From Ramlibacter sp. (GTDB taxonomy: Bacteria; Pseudomonadota; Gammaproteobacteria; Burkholderiales; Burkholderiaceae_C), in contig JACDFR010000040.1 in NCBI GenBank assembly GCA_013815685.1, forward strand, positions 1 to 38,263: DNA of 38,263 nucleotides, written 5' to 3'. Every line of letters starts with the position of its first letter. Within the stretch, counting starts at the first letter, position 1. Of this stretch, positions 24,242 to 34,000 are shown one piece after another. A model generated the notes under the pieces. It worked only from the letters and a program-made list of their open reading frames with translations, searched no databases and was not told the origin of the DNA. The translations under genes were made by a program, and so were the position numbers.

Positions 24242-24445
24242 TTAGCCGGGAACCTTCTTGAGCATTTCCAGGCCGATCTTGCCCTGGGCGATTTCGCGCA
24301 GTGCCGTCACTGCCGGCTTGTTCTTGCTCTCGATCTTGGGCGCATGGCCCTGGCTCAGCATGCGGGCGCGATAGGTGGCCGCCAGAACCAGCTGGAAGCG
24401 GTTCGGGATTTGCTGCAGGCAGTCTTCAACGGTGATGCGGGCCAT
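24242..24445 (-). CDS. rpoZ: RNA polymerase omega subunit
   Basis: 67 aa, the usual short betaproteobacterial omega. It starts 'MARITVEDC', with '[16 protein letters not shown]' and the conserved '[16 protein letters not shown]' helix. It assists beta-prime folding and forms part of the ppGpp binding site 1 in proteobacteria. GGAG lies 6 bp before the ATG. It sits between gmk (44 bp upstream) and spoT (downstream, across a hairpin), which links guanine nucleotide supply, polymerase and alarmone enzyme in one transcriptional direction. Confidence 0.96.
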   Translation of the reverse strand: MARITVEDCLQQIPNRFQLVLAATYRARMLSQGHAPKIESKNKPAVTALREIAQGKIGLEMLKKVPG

Positions 24446-24489
24446 GGAGTCTCCGAAAAAAAGCGATGTATCAGAAGACTCCTGCGGAG

Positions 24490-25110
24490 TCAGATGATGT
24501 TGAGAGCCTTAAAGGTGTCGGCTCGGGCGCGGCGCTGGGCCGAAAACTTGAGCCGCTGGGCGTGAACGATCGCTTTCAGGTCGAATAGCGCGCGTTCAAA
24601 TAACTCGTTGATTATAACGAAATCGAATTCCCGGGCCTGGGCCATTTCCTCGGCAGCGTTTTGCAGGCGCACCTCGATCACGTCGGGCGCATCCTCGCCG
24701 CGCCGTTCCAGGCGCGAACGCAGCTCTTCCCAGCTCGGGGGCAGGATGAAGATCAGCACGGCGTTGGTGAAGATGCGCTTGATCTGCAGGGCGCCCTGGA
24801 AATCGATCTCAAGGATCACATCGGCCCCCTGGGCGATGCGCTCCTCGATGGCCTTCTTCGACGTGCCATAGCGCTGGCCATGCACAAAAGCCCATTCCAC
24901 GAACGAATCCGCCAGCACCATGGCGTCGAATTCCTGGGGCGACACGAAGAAGTACTCGCGCCCGTGCTTTTCCTGCCCCCGCGGCGGCCGCGTGGTGTGA
25001 GAGACCGAGGGCTGCACGCGCGAGTCGAGCTCGAGCAAGGCCCTGACCAGGCTGGATTTGCCCGCGCCGCTGGGGGCCGCGACGACGAAGAGATTGCCTG
25101 GATAGTCCAT
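24490..25110 (-). CDS. gmk: Guanylate kinase
   Basis: 206 aa. P-loop '[11 protein letters not shown]' is followed by the GMP-binding region '[19 protein letters not shown]', then '[12 protein letters not shown]' and the lid 'RLERRGED'. It phosphorylates GMP to GDP using ATP in the cytosol. The length fits the family. The ATG at 25110 starts '[10 protein letters not shown]'. The upstream 257 bp to yicC is occupied by an 81-bp GC-rich tandem repeat, which any transcript reading from yicC into gmk would contain. A 6-bp hairpin (24477-24491) straddles the stop codon. Confidence 0.95.
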   Translation of the reverse strand: MDYPGNLFVVAAPSGAGKSSLVRALLELDSRVQPSVSHTTRPPRGQEKHGREYFFVSPQEFDAMVLADSFVEWAFVHGQRYGTSKKAIEERIAQGADVILEIDFQGALQIKRIFTNAVLIFILPPSWEELRSRLERRGEDAPDVIEVRLQNAAEEMAQAREFDFVIINELFERALFDLKAIVHAQRLKFSAQRRARADTFKALNII

Positions 25111-25137
25111 GGTCGAGGTTTTGATCAGGCCGACGCC

Positions 25138-25364
25138 GGGCCGCCCCGAGGAGGCCTGGGCCCCCTCGGGGGGCAGAGAACGAGGTAAACGTGGGGGCTC
25201 ATGGGTCAGGCGTCCGACGGGCCGCCCCGAGGAGGCCTGGGCCCCCTCGGGGGGCAGAGAACAAAGTGAACGTGGGGGCTCATGGGTCAGGCGTCCGACG
25301 GGCCGCCCCGAGGAGGCCTGGGCCCCCTCGGGGGGCAGAGAACGAAGTGAACGTGGGGGCTCAT
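25138..25364. repeat. 81-bp tandem repeat, 2.8 copies, each with a GC-rich hairpin
   Basis: Copies start at 25138, 25219 and 25300 (exact 81-bp period); the third stops near 25364, just before the yicC stop. They differ by only a few bases within the section reading aacgaggtaaacgt, aacaaagtgaacgt or aacgaagtgaacgt. Each copy contains the dyad ccccgagg...cctcgggg (8-bp stem, for example 25144-25151 with 25164-25171). A related single inverted copy lies at 29729-29765, so the core is a dispersed element. The 256-bp interval otherwise holds no gene. Confidence 0.93.
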
Positions 25365-25366
25365 GT

Positions 25367-26284
25367 CTATTCGATGTTCTGCACCTGCTCGCGCATCTGC
25401 TCGATCAGCACCTTCATGTCGACCGATACCTTGGTGAGTTCCAGGGCCGCCGACTTCGAGCCCATGGTGTTGGCCTCCCGGTGCAGCTCCTGGATCAGGA
25501 AGTCGAGCCGCTTGCCGACCTCGCCGCCTTTCCTGACCAGCCGCTCGATCTCGTCGATGTGGCTGCCCAGGCGCGTCAGTTCCTCGGCAACGTCGATGCG
25601 GATGGCAAAGGCGGTGGCTTCGGTCAAGGCGCGGTCCTGGGCGGCTTCGGGCAGCGTGGCGCCATCGGCAAGCGCCATCGCTTCCTTCCAGCGTTCGAGG
25701 AAGCGGGCACGCTGCTGTTCGACCAGTTGCGGCACCAGCGGCTGCGCCTGCCCCGCCAATTCGCGCAGCTGCTTCAGGTGGCCCAGCAGCATCGCGGCCA
25801 GGCGCGCCCCCTCGCGCTCGCGCGCGCCGACCAGTTCGTCGATGGTCCGGCCCACGAGCTTTGCCAGTTCGTCGGCCCAGTCGACTTCGGCATGCCCCTC
25901 GCCGGCGCACATGCGCACCACATCGGCGACGCTGAGCGCCTGGGCGTCCGGCAGCCAGGCACGCACGTTGTCTTGCAGTGCGTTCAGCCGCTGCAGCATG
26001 CGGGGGGTGGGCTCGCGCAATCCTTCCGCGGAGGTGGATTCCAGCGCGGCCCGCACTTCCACTTTGCCGCGTTTGAGCTTGCCAACGATCATTTCGCGCA
26101 GCACCGGCTCGTGCTGGCGCAGTTCTTCGGACAGGCGGAAAGTGAGGTCCAGGAAGCGGCTGTTGACGGAGCGGATCTCCAGTCCCAGGCGGCTCGCCGG
26201 CGCGCCCTTGGCCTCCTGGCCTGCGGGGGCAAACGCTGCGCTGTGCTGGGCGCTTGCGTAGCCGGTCATGCTGTAAACTGGCAT
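25367..26284 (-). CDS. yicC: YicC-family endoribonuclease
   Basis: 305 aa. It has the diagnostic N-terminus '[11 protein letters not shown]', '[17 protein letters not shown]' and the C-terminal DUF1732 block '[18 protein letters not shown]'. E. coli YicC is an endoribonuclease that affects the sRNA RyhB; the cellular role in other bacteria is less clear. A position next to gmk is common in bacteria. The ATG at 26284 matches the family start; a second in-frame Met occurs 5 codons later. It is divergent from the Ser/Thr kinase gene, with a 91-bp shared upstream region. Confidence 0.92.
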   Translation of the reverse strand: MPVYSMTGYASAQHSAAFAPAGQEAKGAPASRLGLEIRSVNSRFLDLTFRLSEELRQHEPVLREMIVGKLKRGKVEVRAALESTSAEGLREPTPRMLQRLNALQDNVRAWLPDAQALSVADVVRMCAGEGHAEVDWADELAKLVGRTIDELVGAREREGARLAAMLLGHLKQLRELAGQAQPLVPQLVEQQRARFLERWKEAMALADGATLPEAAQDRALTEATAFAIRIDVAEELTRLGSHIDEIERLVRKGGEVGKRLDFLIQELHREANTMGSKSAALELTKVSVDMKVLIEQMREQVQNIE

Positions 26285-26375
26285 GGAGGTTCTTCTACCT
26301 GTTCTGTTCGGTGCGGGATTGCGAGAATAACCTGGGTTGTGCAGTTGACCCTACATTCGGACAACTTCCTAAATT

Positions 26376-27383
26376 ATGTCAAAGGTCAAACCAGCCCCGC
26401 TGCCGCCCGATACCGTGATTGGCGGCTACCGCGTTGTGCGCAAGCTTTCGGCCGGCGGCTTTGGCGTGGTCTACCTGGCAGTGGACAACGAGGGCCAGCA
26501 AGTCGCAGTCAAGGAATACCTGCCCGCGTCGCTGGCCACCCGTGCGCCGGGCGAGTTGCTGCCCCAGGTGCAGCCGGAGAAGCTTTCGCTGTACCGTCTG
26601 GGCCTCAAGAGCTTCTTCGAGGAAGGCCGCTCGCTTGCGCAGATCTCGCATGCCTCGGTCGTGAGCGTGCTGAATTTCTTCCGCGAAAACGAGACGGTCT
26701 ACATGGTGATGAACTACCTGGAGGGCGGGACCCTGCAGGATTTCATCATCACGGCGCGCGAACTGAAAAAGCAGAAGGTGTTCCGTGAATCGACGATCCG
26801 CTCGCTGTTTGACGAGATCCTGCGGGGCTTGCGCATCGTCCACCAGCACAAGATGTTGCACCTGGACATCAAGCCCGCCAACATTTTCGTCACCGACGAC
26901 AACAAGGCGGTGATGATCGATTTCGGCGCCGCGCGCGAGGTGCTCTCCAAGGAGGGCAACTTCATCCGGCCCATGTACACGCCCGGTTTTGCCGCGCCCG
27001 AGATGTACCGGCGCGACTCGTCGATGGGCCCGTGGACCGACATCTACGCGATCGGCGCGTGCATCTACGCCACCATGCAGGGCTACCCGCCCAACGACGC
27101 GCCGCAGCGGCTCGAGAAAGACCGGCTGGCGCTGGCGCTCTCGCGGCTGCGCGGCGTGTACTCGGACAATCTGATCGAGGTGGTGGAATGGTGCATGTCG
27201 CTCGATCCGCTGTCCAGGCCACAATCGGTGTTCGCCCTGCAAAAGGAGCTTAGCCGCGAAGGCGAGCGCCGCTACACCAAACTGTCGGTCGGCGAGAAGA
27301 TGCGCCTGCAGTTCGACAACTTGGTGTCCGACACCAAGCAGAACGTGAAGCGTGCCACCCAGTTCGGGGGCAAGGCAAAATGA
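26376..27383 (+). CDS. Ser/Thr protein kinase (Hanks type, cytosolic)
   Basis: 335 aa. Glycine loop 'KLSAGGFGVVYLA', Lys46 in 'QVAVKEY', catalytic loop 'LHLDIKPANIF' (Asp164, with HLD in place of HRD), and 'MIDFGAARE' (Asp182). An activation-loop segment 'PMYTPGFAAPEMY' and 'WTDIYAIGACIY' follow. It lacks the transmembrane helix and PASTA repeats of PknB-like kinases. A helical tail of about 50 residues follows the kinase core. Its stop overlaps the PP2C phosphatase start as ATGA, so kinase and antagonist are translationally coupled. No type VI secretion genes are nearby, unlike PpkA/PppA pairs. Substrates are unknown. Confidence 0.9.
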   Translation: MSKVKPAPLPPDTVIGGYRVVRKLSAGGFGVVYLAVDNEGQQVAVKEYLPASLATRAPGELLPQVQPEKLSLYRLGLKSFFEEGRSLAQISHASVVSVLNFFRENETVYMVMNYLEGGTLQDFIITARELKKQKVFRESTIRSLFDEILRGLRIVHQHKMLHLDIKPANIFVTDDNKAVMIDFGAAREVLSKEGNFIRPMYTPGFAAPEMYRRDSSMGPWTDIYAIGACIYATMQGYPPNDAPQRLEKDRLALALSRLRGVYSDNLIEVVEWCMSLDPLSRPQSVFALQKELSREGERRYTKLSVGEKMRLQFDNLVSDTKQNVKRATQFGGKAK

Positions 27384-28282
27384 AGTTTTCAGTCTTCCAG
27401 ATCAGCCGCAAGGGCGGGCGCGAGAAGAACGAAGACCGGATGGGTTACTGCTATACCCGCGAGTCCGGCCTGTTCGTTCTGGCCGACGGCATGGGCGGCC
27501 ATCCCGAGGGCGAAGTGGCCGCCCAGCTGGCGCTGCAGACCATCTCGGCCCTGTACCAGAAGGAGGCGCGTCCGATCGTCAGCGACGTGACCGAGTTCCT
27601 GACCGGGGCACTGCTGGCCGCGCATCACCAGATCATGCGCTATGCCAGCGAGAAAGGCATGCTCGACACGCCGCGCACCACGCTGGTGGCGGCCATCGTG
27701 CAGGGGACCTCGGCCACCTGGGTGCATTGCGGCGATTCGCGGCTCTATGTGGTCAGGGCGGGTGAGCTGTTGACGCGCACGCGCGACCACTCGTACCTGG
27801 AGCAGCAGAACGCCGGCGTGATCCGCATGGACAGGATCAACCGCAATATCCTGTTCACCTGCCTGGGGTCTCCCACCAAGCCGGTGTTCGACGTTACCGG
27901 GCCGATCGCGCTGCAGCAGGGCGACAAGATCATGCTGTGTTCCGACGGGCTGTGGGGCACCTTGAACGACATCGACATCGTGCACCACCTGAGCATGAAA
28001 TCGGTGTCGGACGCCGTGCCCGACCTCGTCGAGGCGGCGCTGCGCAACGGCGGCGAGCACAGCGACAATGTCACGGTGATCGCGCTGGAGTGGGAAACGC
28101 CCGACTCGTTCGAGTCCACCCATGGCATTTCCACCGACAGCATCCACGACGGCGTGTTCGCGTCCACCATCCAGGCCGGCGTCCTCGACTCGATGGTCGA
28201 GGACCTGGACGATGCCGCCATCGAGCGCTCGATCGCCGAGATCAACGAGGCCATCCGTCGTTCGGCGGCCCGCAAAACGTAA
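27380..28282 (+). CDS. PP2C-family Ser/Thr phosphatase
   Basis: 300 aa. Metal-binding PP2C motifs are present: 'KNEDRMGY', 'LADGMGGHPEGE', 'WVHCGDSRLYVVR', 'SDGLWGTL' and 'SDNVTVIALEW'. It is expected to be a Mn/Mg-dependent phosphatase reversing the kinase encoded immediately upstream, with which it overlaps by 4 bp. About 60 residues after the catalytic core are acidic and Ser-rich and end in a basic helix ('EAIRRSAARKT'); they are not part of the usual domain and could contact a partner (inference). It is followed after 48 bp by rph. Confidence 0.92.
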   Translation: MKFSVFQISRKGGREKNEDRMGYCYTRESGLFVLADGMGGHPEGEVAAQLALQTISALYQKEARPIVSDVTEFLTGALLAAHHQIMRYASEKGMLDTPRTTLVAAIVQGTSATWVHCGDSRLYVVRAGELLTRTRDHSYLEQQNAGVIRMDRINRNILFTCLGSPTKPVFDVTGPIALQQGDKIMLCSDGLWGTLNDIDIVHHLSMKSVSDAVPDLVEAALRNGGEHSDNVTVIALEWETPDSFESTHGISTDSIHDGVFASTIQAGVLDSMVEDLDDAAIERSIAEINEAIRRSAARKT

Positions 28283-28330
28283 ACGAACGGAAAACGTCGC
28301 CGCTTCACGGCGCCGTCCTCCAAACCTGAT

Positions 28331-29071
28331 ATGACATTCATCCGATCGGGCGGCCGTGCCGCCGACCAGCTGCGCCCCATCCGCATCACGCGCGGTTACA
28401 CCATCCATGCCGAGGGCTCCGTACTGATCGAGTTCGGCAACACCAAGGTACTTTGCACCGCCTCGGTCGAGGAAAAGGTGCCACCGCACAAGCGCGGCAG
28501 CGGCGAAGGCTGGGTCACCGCCGAATACGGCATGCTGCCGCGGTCCACGCACACGCGCAGCGATCGCGAGGCCGCCCGCGGCAAGCAGAGCGGGCGCACA
28601 CAGGAAATCCAGCGCCTGATCGGCCGCTCGATGCGGGCGGTGTTCGACCTGAAAGCCCTGGGCGAGCGCACCATCCACCTCGATTGCGACGTTCTGCAGG
28701 CCGACGGCGGCACCCGCACTGCCGCCATCACCGGTGCCTTCGTCGCCGCGCAGGATGCGGTCGGCAAGCTGATCGCGCAAGGCAAGCTCACGGCGTCTCC
28801 CATCACCGCGCCGGTGGCGGCCGTGTCGGTGGGCATCATCCAGGGGACGCCCCTGCTCGACCTTGAATACATCGAGGACGTGGACTGCGATACCGACATG
28901 AATGTGGTGATGACGGGCGCCGGGCACTATGTCGAGGTGCAGGGCACGGCTGAAGGCGCGGCGTTCACCCGAGCCGAAATGGACGAATTGCTGCGCCTGG
29001 CTGAGAAAGGCATCGGCGAGCTGGTGGGGTTGCAGCGACGGGCGCTGCAACAAGGTGAGAACGCGGCCTGA
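28331..29071 (+). CDS. rph: Ribonuclease PH
   Basis: 246 aa, full length. It is a phosphorolytic 3'-5' exoribonuclease that trims tRNA 3' ends. Landmarks: '[12 protein letters not shown]' at the N-terminus, '[20 protein letters not shown]', the phosphate-binding '[19 protein letters not shown]', '[19 protein letters not shown]' and '[18 protein letters not shown]'. All core residues appear intact. It is followed by rdgB, a common pairing. The stop codon lies in the loop of a perfect 8-bp hairpin (29061-29080). Confidence 0.96.
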   Translation: MTFIRSGGRAADQLRPIRITRGYTIHAEGSVLIEFGNTKVLCTASVEEKVPPHKRGSGEGWVTAEYGMLPRSTHTRSDREAARGKQSGRTQEIQRLIGRSMRAVFDLKALGERTIHLDCDVLQADGGTRTAAITGAFVAAQDAVGKLIAQGKLTASPITAPVAAVSVGIIQGTPLLDLEYIEDVDCDTDMNVVMTGAGHYVEVQGTAEGAAFTRAEMDELLRLAEKGIGELVGLQRRALQQGENAA

Positions 29072-29080
29072 AGGCCGCGT
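29061..29080 (+). other. Hairpin enclosing the rph stop codon
   Basis: acgcggcc-tgaa-ggccgcgt: a perfect 8-bp GC-rich stem with a 4-nt loop that contains the rph TGA. No T-run follows, so it is not an intrinsic terminator. It sits 13 bp before the proposed rdgB GTG start. Confidence 0.7.
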
Positions 29081-29093
29081 ACGTGGGCTTTGG

Positions 29094-29780
29094 GTGGCGG
29101 ACTTGAAACTCGTCCTGGCCTCGAACAATCCCGGCAAGCTGATGGAATTGCAGGGCATGCTCGCGCCGCTGGGCATCGAGCTGGTGCGCCAGGCCGATCT
29201 CGGTATTCCCGAGGCCGAGGAGCCGTTCCGGACCTTTGTCGAAAACGCGCTCGCGAAAGCCCGCCACGCCGCGCGCACAAGCGGCTTGCCGGCGCTGGCG
29301 GACGATGCGGGCTTGTGTGTCGACGCCTTCGGCGGCTTGCCGGGTGTGGACACCGCGTACTACGCCACGCAATTCGGTTACGAAAAGGGCGACGGCAATA
29401 ACGTCAAGGCCTTGCTCGAGCAGATGCGCAATGTGGCGAACCGCCGCGCCGCGCTCGTCAGCACGCTGGTGGCCGTGCGCAGCCCCGACGATCCGGAACC
29501 CCTGATCGCCATCGGGCGCGTGGCGGGTGAGATCGCCCGCGAGCCCGTGGGCACCGGGGGCTTCGGCTTCGATCCCGTGATGTTTATCCCCGCGTTTTGC
29601 AAGACCTTCGCCCAGATGCCTGTCGAAGTGAAGAACGCCAACAGCCACCGCGGCCAGGCCGCGCGCCGGATGATCGAGCTGATCCGGGAAGCATGGTTGA
29701 CCCCCGCGTTTGCGGCTGCGCCGCTGCACTGCCCCCCGAGGGGGCCCAAGCCTCCTGAGGGCGGCCAGTCGAAGGCTTGA
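29094..29780 (+). CDS. rdgB: XTP/dITP diphosphatase (HAM1/RdgB)
   Basis: 228 aa from GTG 29094. A TTG at 29103 would give the textbook N-terminus 'MKLVLASNNPGK', and the choice is uncertain. It hydrolyses non-canonical purine nucleoside triphosphates. Motifs: 'LASNNPGKLMEL', 'FVENALAKARHAA', 'LADDAGLCVDAFGGLPG', 'TGGFGFDPVMFIP' and 'SHRGQAARRMIEL'. It is longer than the usual roughly 200 aa because the last 17 or so residues ('CPPRGPKPPEGG...') are encoded by an inverted copy of the GC-rich dispersed repeat. Its TGA overlaps the hemW ATG by one base. Confidence 0.92.
   Translation: MADLKLVLASNNPGKLMELQGMLAPLGIELVRQADLGIPEAEEPFRTFVENALAKARHAARTSGLPALADDAGLCVDAFGGLPGVDTAYYATQFGYEKGDGNNVKALLEQMRNVANRRAALVSTLVAVRSPDDPEPLIAIGRVAGEIAREPVGTGGFGFDPVMFIPAFCKTFAQMPVEVKNANSHRGQAARRMIELIREAWLTPAFAAAPLHCPPRGPKPPEGGQSKA
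29729..29765 (-). repeat. Inverted single copy of the GC-rich dispersed element, inside the rdgB 3' end
   Basis: On the minus strand this segment matches the first 37 bases or so of the 81-bp unit near gmk at 34 of 37 positions by my alignment, in opposite orientation. It is read in frame by rdgB. Confidence 0.8.
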
Positions 29781-30991
29781 TGGCTGTGAGCGCCGTTGTC
29801 CCCAAGAACATCCAGCACTACCTGCGCCCGGGAACCTTGCAGCTGGTCGCGTTGCCGCCGCTGTCGCTGTATGTGCACCTTCCGTGGTGCCTGAGGAAGT
29901 GCCCCTACTGCGATTTCAACTCGCACGAGGTCCGCACCGGGGACATGCCCGAGCAGCGCTATCTCGATGCGCTGGTCGCGGACCTGGAAGGCGCGCTGCC
30001 GCTGGTGTGGGGCCGCACGATCCACAGCATCTTCATCGGCGGGGGCACGCCCAGCCTTTTCTCGCCGCAGGCCATCGACCGCCTGATCGGCGACATCCGC
30101 GCGCGGCTCAAGCTCGAGCCCGATTGCGAGATTACGCTCGAAGCCAATCCCGGCACCTTCGAGAAGGACCGGTTCAAGGCATTCCGCTCGGCCGGCGTGA
30201 CGCGGCTTTCCGTGGGGGTGCAAAGCTTCAACGACGAGCACCTGAAGGCGCTGGGCCGCGTGCATGACCGCGCCCAGGCGATCGCCGCACTGGAAGAGGC
30301 GGCCACCGCCTTCGAGACCTTCAACCTCGACCTGATGTACGCGCTGCCGGGCCAGACCATGGACCAGCTGGAGCAGGACCTTTCACAGGCACTGGCCATG
30401 ACGCCGCCGCACCTGTCGGCCTACCACCTCACCATCGAGCCCAACACCTTCTTCGCCAGATTCCCGCCGCGCATCCCCGACGACGACACGGCGTACGCGA
30501 TGCTGGATCGCATCACCGAAGTGACGGCGGGCGCGGGCCTGGACCGTTACGAGGTGTCGGCCTATGCAAAGCCGGGGCACCGGTGCTGGCACAACCTCAA
30601 TTACTGGCAGTTCGGCGATTACCTGGGCATCGGGGCCGGTGCCCATAGCAAGCTCAGCTTTGCGCACCGGGTGGTTCGCCAGGTCCGGTATCGGGAGCCG
30701 CGGCTTTATATGGACAACGCATTGGCCGGGCGGGCCGTCGCGCAGGACGATGAGGTGGCGCGCGCCGAACTGCCATTCGAATTCATGCTCAACGCGCTTC
30801 GGCTGAAAGAAGGTTTCGAGCTGCAACAGTTCAGCGAACGCACGGGGCTGCCCCTCACGGCGATCCAGGCGCCGCTGGAGGAAGCCGAGAGCAAAGGACT
30901 GATCCGGCGCGGGTTGGCGCGTGTCGAGCCCACCCCGCGCGGCTTCGATTTCCTCAGCGACCTGCAGGCGCTTTTTCTGCCCGCGAAGTAG
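29780..30991 (+). CDS. hemW: HemW-like radical SAM protein (heme chaperone)
   Basis: 403 aa. The radical-SAM cluster motif CxxxCxxC is 'HLPWCLRKCPYCDF' (Cys37, Cys41, Cys44). It is followed by 'FIGGGTPSLFSPQ', 'LEANPGTFEKDRF', 'RLSVGVQSFND', 'NLDLMYALPGQT' and a C-terminal HemN-type domain with 'FEFMLNALRLKEGFEL'. This is HemW rather than the HemN oxidase, whose N-terminal extension and extra residues are absent. HemW carries heme and is linked to maturation of respiratory enzymes. The ATG shares its A with the rdgB stop; a TTG one codon earlier is also in frame. Confidence 0.92.
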   Translation: MAVSAVVPKNIQHYLRPGTLQLVALPPLSLYVHLPWCLRKCPYCDFNSHEVRTGDMPEQRYLDALVADLEGALPLVWGRTIHSIFIGGGTPSLFSPQAIDRLIGDIRARLKLEPDCEITLEANPGTFEKDRFKAFRSAGVTRLSVGVQSFNDEHLKALGRVHDRAQAIAALEEAATAFETFNLDLMYALPGQTMDQLEQDLSQALAMTPPHLSAYHLTIEPNTFFARFPPRIPDDDTAYAMLDRITEVTAGAGLDRYEVSAYAKPGHRCWHNLNYWQFGDYLGIGAGAHSKLSFAHRVVRQVRYREPRLYMDNALAGRAVAQDDEVARAELPFEFMLNALRLKEGFELQQFSERTGLPLTAIQAPLEEAESKGLIRRGLARVEPTPRGFDFLSDLQALFLPAK

Positions 30992-31090
30992 GCATGCGTT
31001 CTTTGCATGGGGCGCGGCGCATGGGGCATTTGCGCCGAGACCCCGGCGGTCCTAGAGTGGGGCCTTGGCGACAACAAGGACAGCTCGACA

Positions 31091-34000
31091 ATGAATGCCT
31101 CAGCCCAAGCGCTGCACAACCGGGTGGACGCCGTCCTGGCCTTGGCCGCTTCGCGCATCGACCCCGCACGGCTCAAGATGATCGATGGCCTGGCGCGCGA
31201 ATACTTCCGCCGGCTCGACAGCGAAGACCTGGCCGAGCGCACGCCCGAAGACCTGCTGGGCGCACTGCTGTCGCACCTCGAACTGGGGCGGCAGCGCCAG
31301 CCCGGCCGGGCCCGGGTGCGCGTCTTCAGTCCCTCGCCGGGCCAGGACGAATGGCGCTCGCGCCACTGCGCGATCCAGATCGTGAACGACGACATGCCCT
31401 TCCTGGTGGATTCGACGACCCTCGAGATCAACCGCCAGGGCCTCACGCTGCACCTCATCGCCCATCCCGTCTATGCCGTCGAACGCGATTCGCAGGGGAA
31501 CTTGAAATCGATCGCGCCTCGCGCCCAATCGCCGGAGGCGCCGCGCGAGTCGTGGATCCATGTGGAAGTCGACAAGCTGGTCGACGCCGAGCAGCACGAA
31601 GCCCTGGCCGCGGGTATCGAGCGCGTGCTCGCCGATGTGCGGGCGGCGGTGCAGGACTGGAAGCCGATGCTGGAGCGCCTGCACGAGGCCATCGCCGAAT
31701 TCGAGCGGGCCCCGGTGGCACTGCCACCGGCCGCGGTGGACGAAAGCCGCGCCTTCCTGCAGTGGCTGGCCGAAGACCACCTCACCTTGCTGGGCTACCG
31801 CCGGCACGACCTGGTGCTGGACCAGGGCGAGCCGGCGCTGCGGCTGGTGGCCGGCAGCGGCCTGGGCTTGTTGCGCCAGGCAGGGCAGGAGGCGCTTTCC
31901 GCCAGTTTCGCCGCGCTGCCGCGGGAGGCGCGCGCCCTGGCGGCGGCGCCGGTTCCGCTGCTGCTGGTCACCAAATCCAACACCCGTTCGACGGTGCACC
32001 GCGCCGGGTATCTCGACTACGTCGGCGTCAAGCGCTATAACGCCGGCGGCGAGGTGACCGGCGAGCACCGGTTCGTCGGGCTGTTCACTTCCACCGCCTA
32101 CCGGGCGCGCGCCGCGGAGACGCCGCTTCTGCGTGGCAAGGTACAAGCGGTCGCCGAGCGCGCCGGGCTGCCCGCCGGCGGCCACCTCGCCAAGTCGCTG
32201 GACCACATCCTCGAAACCTACCCGCGCGACGACCTGTTCCAGATCGGCCACGACGACTTGCATGACAGCGCACTGGGCATCCTGGCGCTGGGCGAACGCC
32301 AGAGGCTGCGGCTGTTCATCTGGCGCGACCCCTTCGACCGCTTCGTCTCCTGCCTGGTGTACGTGCCGCGCGAAGCCTATTCGACGGACCTGCGGGTCAA
32401 GTTCCAGCGCATCCTGCAGGACGCCTTCAACGGCACCAGCGCCGAGTTCGACGTGCTGCTGAGCGAAGCGGTGCTGGCGCGCATCCACTTCACCGTCCGC
32501 ACCACACCGGGCCAGGTCCCGCCCTTCGAGCGCAAGGATGTCGAGCGAAAGCTCGCTGCTGCCGCCCGCCGCTGGGAGGATGAGCTTCGCGACTCGCTGG
32601 TCGACGCCGAAGGCGAGGACGCCGGGCTGCCGCTGTTCAAGGCCTGGGGCGCCGCCTTCCCGGCCGGCTACCGGCACCAGGTCGCGGCGCGCGACGCGCT
32701 TGCGGATGTGCGCAAGCTGGCCACCTTGTCGTCCGGTTCGCCGCTGGCGCTGGCGCTGTACCAGCGCGATGGCGCCGAGCCCGGCGCCCTGGGCCTGAAG
32801 GTCTATCGCCATGGCGAGCCGCTGGTCCTGTCCGACGCCTTGCCCTTGCTCGAGCACATGGGCGCCCGGGTGATCGCCGAATCCAGCTGGCGCATCGGCG
32901 GCGCGGGGGAAGTTGCCCCGATCGCGCTGCACGATTTCGAGTTGCAGGCGCCGCTGTCGGGCGAGATCGAACCCGGGACGCTGGCCCGCCTGTTCGAGGA
33001 CGCCTTCGCGCGGGTGCTGCGCGCCGAGGTCGAAAGCGACGATTTCAACCGTTTGGTGCTGCTGGCCGGCCTGACGGCGCAAGAGGTGGTGGTGCTGCGG
33101 GCCTTCGCCAAGTACCTCAAGCAGATCGGCTTCTCGCATACGCAGGCCACCATCGCGGCAACGCTCTCGGCCCACCCCCGCATCGCCCGCATGCTGGTCG
33201 GCCTGTTCAAGTTGCGCTTCGATCCGAAGCACGCCGACGCGCAGGGGGCCGCCTCGCAGGTCAACGCCATCGAGAAGGCTCTGGAGAAGGTCACCAATCT
33301 TTCGGAGGATCGCGTGCTGCGCCAGCTGCTGGCGCTCGTCCAGGCGACGCTGCGGACCAACTTCTGGCGCACCGGCCCCGGGCACTCCGGGGCGACCGGG
33401 CCGCGCCGCCATTTCCTCAGTTTCAAGCTCGACAGCGCGGGCGTCCCCGGTTTGCCGCAACCCCGGCCGCTGTACGAGATCTTCGTCTACTCGCCGCGCT
33501 TCGAGGGCATTCACCTGCGCGGCGGAAAGGTGGCGCGGGGCGGGCTGCGATGGTCGGACCGGCCCGACGACTTCCGCACCGAAGTGCTGGGCCTGGTGAA
33601 GGCCCAGATGGTCAAGAACACAGTGATCGTGCCGGTGGGTTCCAAGGGTGGTTTCGTGCTGAAGAAGGCACCACCGGCCACGGACCGCGAGGCCTTCATG
33701 AAGGAGGGCATCGCCTGCTACCAGGACTATCTGCGCGGCTTGCTGGACCTCACCGACAACCTGGTGGGCGGAAAGACCGTTGCGCCGCCGCAGGTGGTCC
33801 GCATCGACGGCGACGATCCTTACCTGGTCGTCGCCGCCGACAAGGGAACCGCGGCATTCTCCGACTACGCCAACCAGGTCAGCCACGAGTATGGCCACTG
33901 GCTGGGCGACGCCTTCGCCTCGGGCGGCAGCGTCGGCTACGACCACAAGGCGATGGGCATCACCGCGCGCGGCGCCTGGGAGAGCGTCAAGCGTCACTTC

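Noticed and set aside
24477..24491. Terminator between gmk and rpoZ
   Set aside because: The hairpin has only 6 bp and the T-run is 16 bp or more away, so it is not a credible intrinsic terminator.
25138..25364. CRISPR array
   Set aside because: The 81-bp copies are directly contiguous, with no unique spacers, and there are no cas genes. It is a simple tandem duplication.
26345..26375. Promoter (TTGACC ... TAAATT) directly before the Ser/Thr kinase
   Set aside because: The spacing is 19 bp and the -10 candidate abuts the ATG, which would leave no room for a normal transcription start.
25109..26788. 559-residue plus-strand frame through the tandem repeat and yicC, and a 356-residue frame at 25191-26261
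   Set aside because: They are antisense to a complete yicC. The repeated peptide '[14 protein letters not shown]' simply reflects translation of the 81-bp repeat.
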